In this document: positions 32,277 through 34,129 of the stretch, in pieces
Position numbering within the stretch: position 1 is the stretch's first letter
Layout of the letters: each line of letters opens with the position of its first letter
Assembly (NCBI GenBank): GCA_011087605.1
Contig: JAALLE010000039.1
Location: 1 to 34,129, forward strand
Source: Hyphomicrobiales bacterium
GTDB lineage: Bacteria; Pseudomonadota; Alphaproteobacteria; Rhizobiales; Rhizobiaceae
DNA length: 34,129 bases
Direction: 5' to 3'
The notes under the pieces: model-generated
What the model was told of the DNA's origin: nothing
Seen by the model: the letters and a program-made list of their open reading frames with translations, nothing else
The model's database searches: none
Position numbers and translations under genes: made by a program

Positions 32277-34077
32277 CTAAGGCGCACCATATCCGCCGCC
32301 GGCTGGGGTTGTGACAATCACCGCTTCGCCTGCCTTGACCTCGGTTTGATCAGCATGGCGCAGAAGTTCCATTTCGCCGGAAAGCCTGCGAATTTCAGTT
32401 TTGCCGCATTCACCATCGCCACCACCGTTGAGACCTTTTGGCGGATTATACCGGCTGGACCCGATGATGGCGCAGGTCATGTCTTCCAGAAACCGCATGC
32501 GACGGGTCGTTCCATCCCCGCCATTGAACTGGCCACGTCCGCCGGATCCTTTACGGATGGAAAATTCTTCGACAACAACCGGGTAGCGCATTTCCAGAAT
32601 TTCCGGGTCGGTCATGCGGGTATTTGTCATGTGGACATGAACCCCTGATGTGCCGGCAAACGGACGACCGGAATTGTCGACACCAGCAGGCGAGCCACCG
32701 CAGATCGTTTCGTAATTTTGATAACGATCATTGCCATAGGTGAGATTGTTCATTGTGCCAGGGCCGTTGGCCATCGCCCCAAGCACCATCAACAGGCAAT
32801 TGGTTGCCATCTGGCTGGTTTCGGTATTGCCGGCAATTACCGCTGCCGGATAATGCGGTTTCAACATGCAACCATCGGGGATGACAATATTGATCGGCTT
32901 CAGGCAACCGGCATTCATTGGAATATTGGCTTCAACCATGATGCGGAAGACATAAAGTACGGCTGCACGGGTTACCGGCTGCGGAGCGTTGAAGTTGTTC
33001 AGCTCCACATCGGAGGTGCCGGTGAAGTCCACTGTTGCCTCACGCTTCTTTCGATCGACCGAGATTTTCACTTTGATCTGTTGCCCGGAATCGGTGGGAT
33101 AAACCGCTTCACAATCTGAAAGCCTGTCGATAACGCGGCGAACGCTTTCTTCGGCATTGTCCTGAACATGGCGCATGTAGGCTTCCACAACGTCTTCACC
33201 GAAATGGGTCACCATCTTGCGCAGTTCTGCGACACCTTTTTCGTTTGCCGCCACCTGGGCACGCAGGTCGGCCATGTTTTGCGCCGGATTGCGGCAGGGA
33301 TATTTGTGATTGGACATCAGCGAGATCATTTCATCCTCGCGCAATTGCCCCTCGTCAACGAGCTTAAAATTGTCGATCAGCACACCTTCCTGTTCCACAT
33401 GGGTGGCCAAAGGTGTGGCCGAACCTGGTGCCATTCCGCCGACATCGGCGTGGTGACCGCGCGAGGCGACATAAAATTGAATGTCATCGCCGTTAAATAC
33501 CGGTGTGACCACGGTGATGTCGGGCAGGTGAGTGCCGCCGTTATAGGGGGCGTTCAGCACGTATACGTCACCGGGTTTCATGGTGCCTTGATTGAGTTCG
33601 ATAATGGTTTCAACCGACCGGTCCATTGAGCCAAGATGCACCGGCATGTGGGGCGCGTTGGCAACCAGCTGGCCTTCGGCATTGAAAACCGCACAGGAGA
33701 AATCGAGACGTTCCTTGATGTTGACTGAATAGGATGTGTTTTGAAGGGTGACCCCCATCTGTTCGGCAATCGACATGAACAGGTTGTTGAATACTTCAAG
33801 CAATACCGGGTCGGCGTCAGCGCTGGCGCCGATGACTGCCTCGCGTTGTTTGCGCTCGGTGCGGGTCAGGATGATATGATCCAGGGTGTTGATCGCTGCC
33901 GACCAACCCGGCTCGACCACGATGGTCTGATGGTCTTCGATGATCAGGGCCGGACCGTTGACTTCATTGCCCGGCACCAATGTATCGCGTTTGAAAATCC
34001 CCGCCGAGACGCTTTCGCCGCCAGTGAAAAGACTGGTTGAAGCACCGGCATGCAGCGTTTGCGATTGAAGGTTGAAT
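32277..34077 (-). pseudogene. 5-oxoprolinase (fused HyuA-HyuB type), 5' part removed by the IS terminus
   Basis: The visible part begins in the C-terminal tail of a HyuA-like domain (VPGNEVNGPALIIEDHQTIVVEPGWSA) and runs straight into a complete HyuB domain. The latter contains the very typical [66 protein letters not shown] and GGRGQFNGGDGTTRRMRF. This single-chain order is that of ATP-dependent 5-oxoprolinase, which opens pyroglutamate to glutamate and normally has about 1200 residues; some 600 residues are seen. Reading upstream, the frame stops (TGA, 34086-34088) inside the insertion-sequence end, so the ATP-binding HyuA part is missing here and probably lies beyond the element. A TTG at 33980 could start a HyuB-only product. 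Confidence 0.85.
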
Positions 34078-34129
34078 GTAACTACTCAGCTACCCTATTT
34101 CTGCTGCCATTAGGTGCGACAATTTGATT
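34078..34129. mobile_element. Second copy of the same IS terminus (inverted relative to the left edge)
   Basis: Starting at 34078 the sequence reads GTAACTACTCAGCTACCC, which is the inverse of the element end at 34-51 with one mismatch. Beyond about 20 bp the two edges differ apart from a short CTGMTGC match, as left and right ends of one IS with imperfect terminal inverted repeats would. The flanking GGTTGAAT (34070-34077) may be half of an 8-bp target duplication. It cuts the 5-oxoprolinase frame exactly. No transposase part is visible. Confidence 0.6.

Overview
The window reads as chromosomal DNA of an alphaproteobacterium, most likely a (marine) Hyphomicrobiales/Rhizobiales-type organism. 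The basis is the short rhizobial-style flagellin, the DUF2293 protein, the ArsR-methyltransferase fusion, the extensin-like exported protein and an AA_synth (PF06684) protein. This is inference from gene content; there is no rRNA, tRNA or core marker that fixes the taxon. Gene density is high, with many small mixed-strand operons and frequent GTG/TTG starts. I see no phage, CRISPR array or tRNA.

Both edges are unusual. Bases 1-51 and 34078-34129 carry the same roughly 18-bp terminus (GTAACTACYCAGCTACCC, read inward to the element). Each abuts a gene cut off at exactly that point: a second copy of a surface protease at the left and a 5-oxoprolinase gene at the right. The simplest reading is two copies of one insertion sequence, with GTAA...TTAC ends as in the IS66 family, interrupting two genes. 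The window would then be a contig that ends inside that multicopy repeat.

Layout. 52-3467: tail of one SphB1-like subtilisin/beta-barrel lipoprotein, followed by a complete paralogue; their last 585 bp are 99.5% identical. 3471-9698: a lipid and small-molecule block (acyl-CoA ligase, CurA-like reductase, glutathione transferase, EamA exporter, monoacylglycerol-lipase-like hydrolase coupled to an atypical SDR). 9820-13069: ABC-F factor EttA, then a stand-alone DltA-like adenylation enzyme. 13114-16618 (minus): a frameshifted PQQ-type sugar dehydrogenase, a histidine-rich polytopic membrane protein of unknown function and an acyltransferase-3 protein. 16838-22835: MOSC, DUF2293, ArsR-methyltransferase, amidase, extensin-like protein, an unknown nucleotide/sugar-fold protein and a tandem SnoaL protein.

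22857-25481 (minus) is a complete Cpx-like envelope-stress operon: CpxP/Spy-type periplasmic protein, OmpR-type regulator and sensor kinase. A perfect GTAAA-N5-GTAAA box lies upstream, facing a divergent run of exported proteins (SGNH, rhodanese, YHS; 25894-27906). 27979-31007 holds an AA_synth protein, an acyl-CoA dehydrogenase and a divergent LysR regulator, separated by a palindromic repeat. 31237-32205 is flagellin, sharing a strong bidirectional terminator with the interrupted 5-oxoprolinase (32277-34077).

The points most worth a second look are the IS-bounded edges with the duplicated autotransporter tail, a 12-bp Gly-Glu minisatellite shared by two unrelated proteins, the Cpx-type box, the sugar dehydrogenase/HH-membrane protein/acyltransferase cluster, and the palindromic repeat at 30010-30110.
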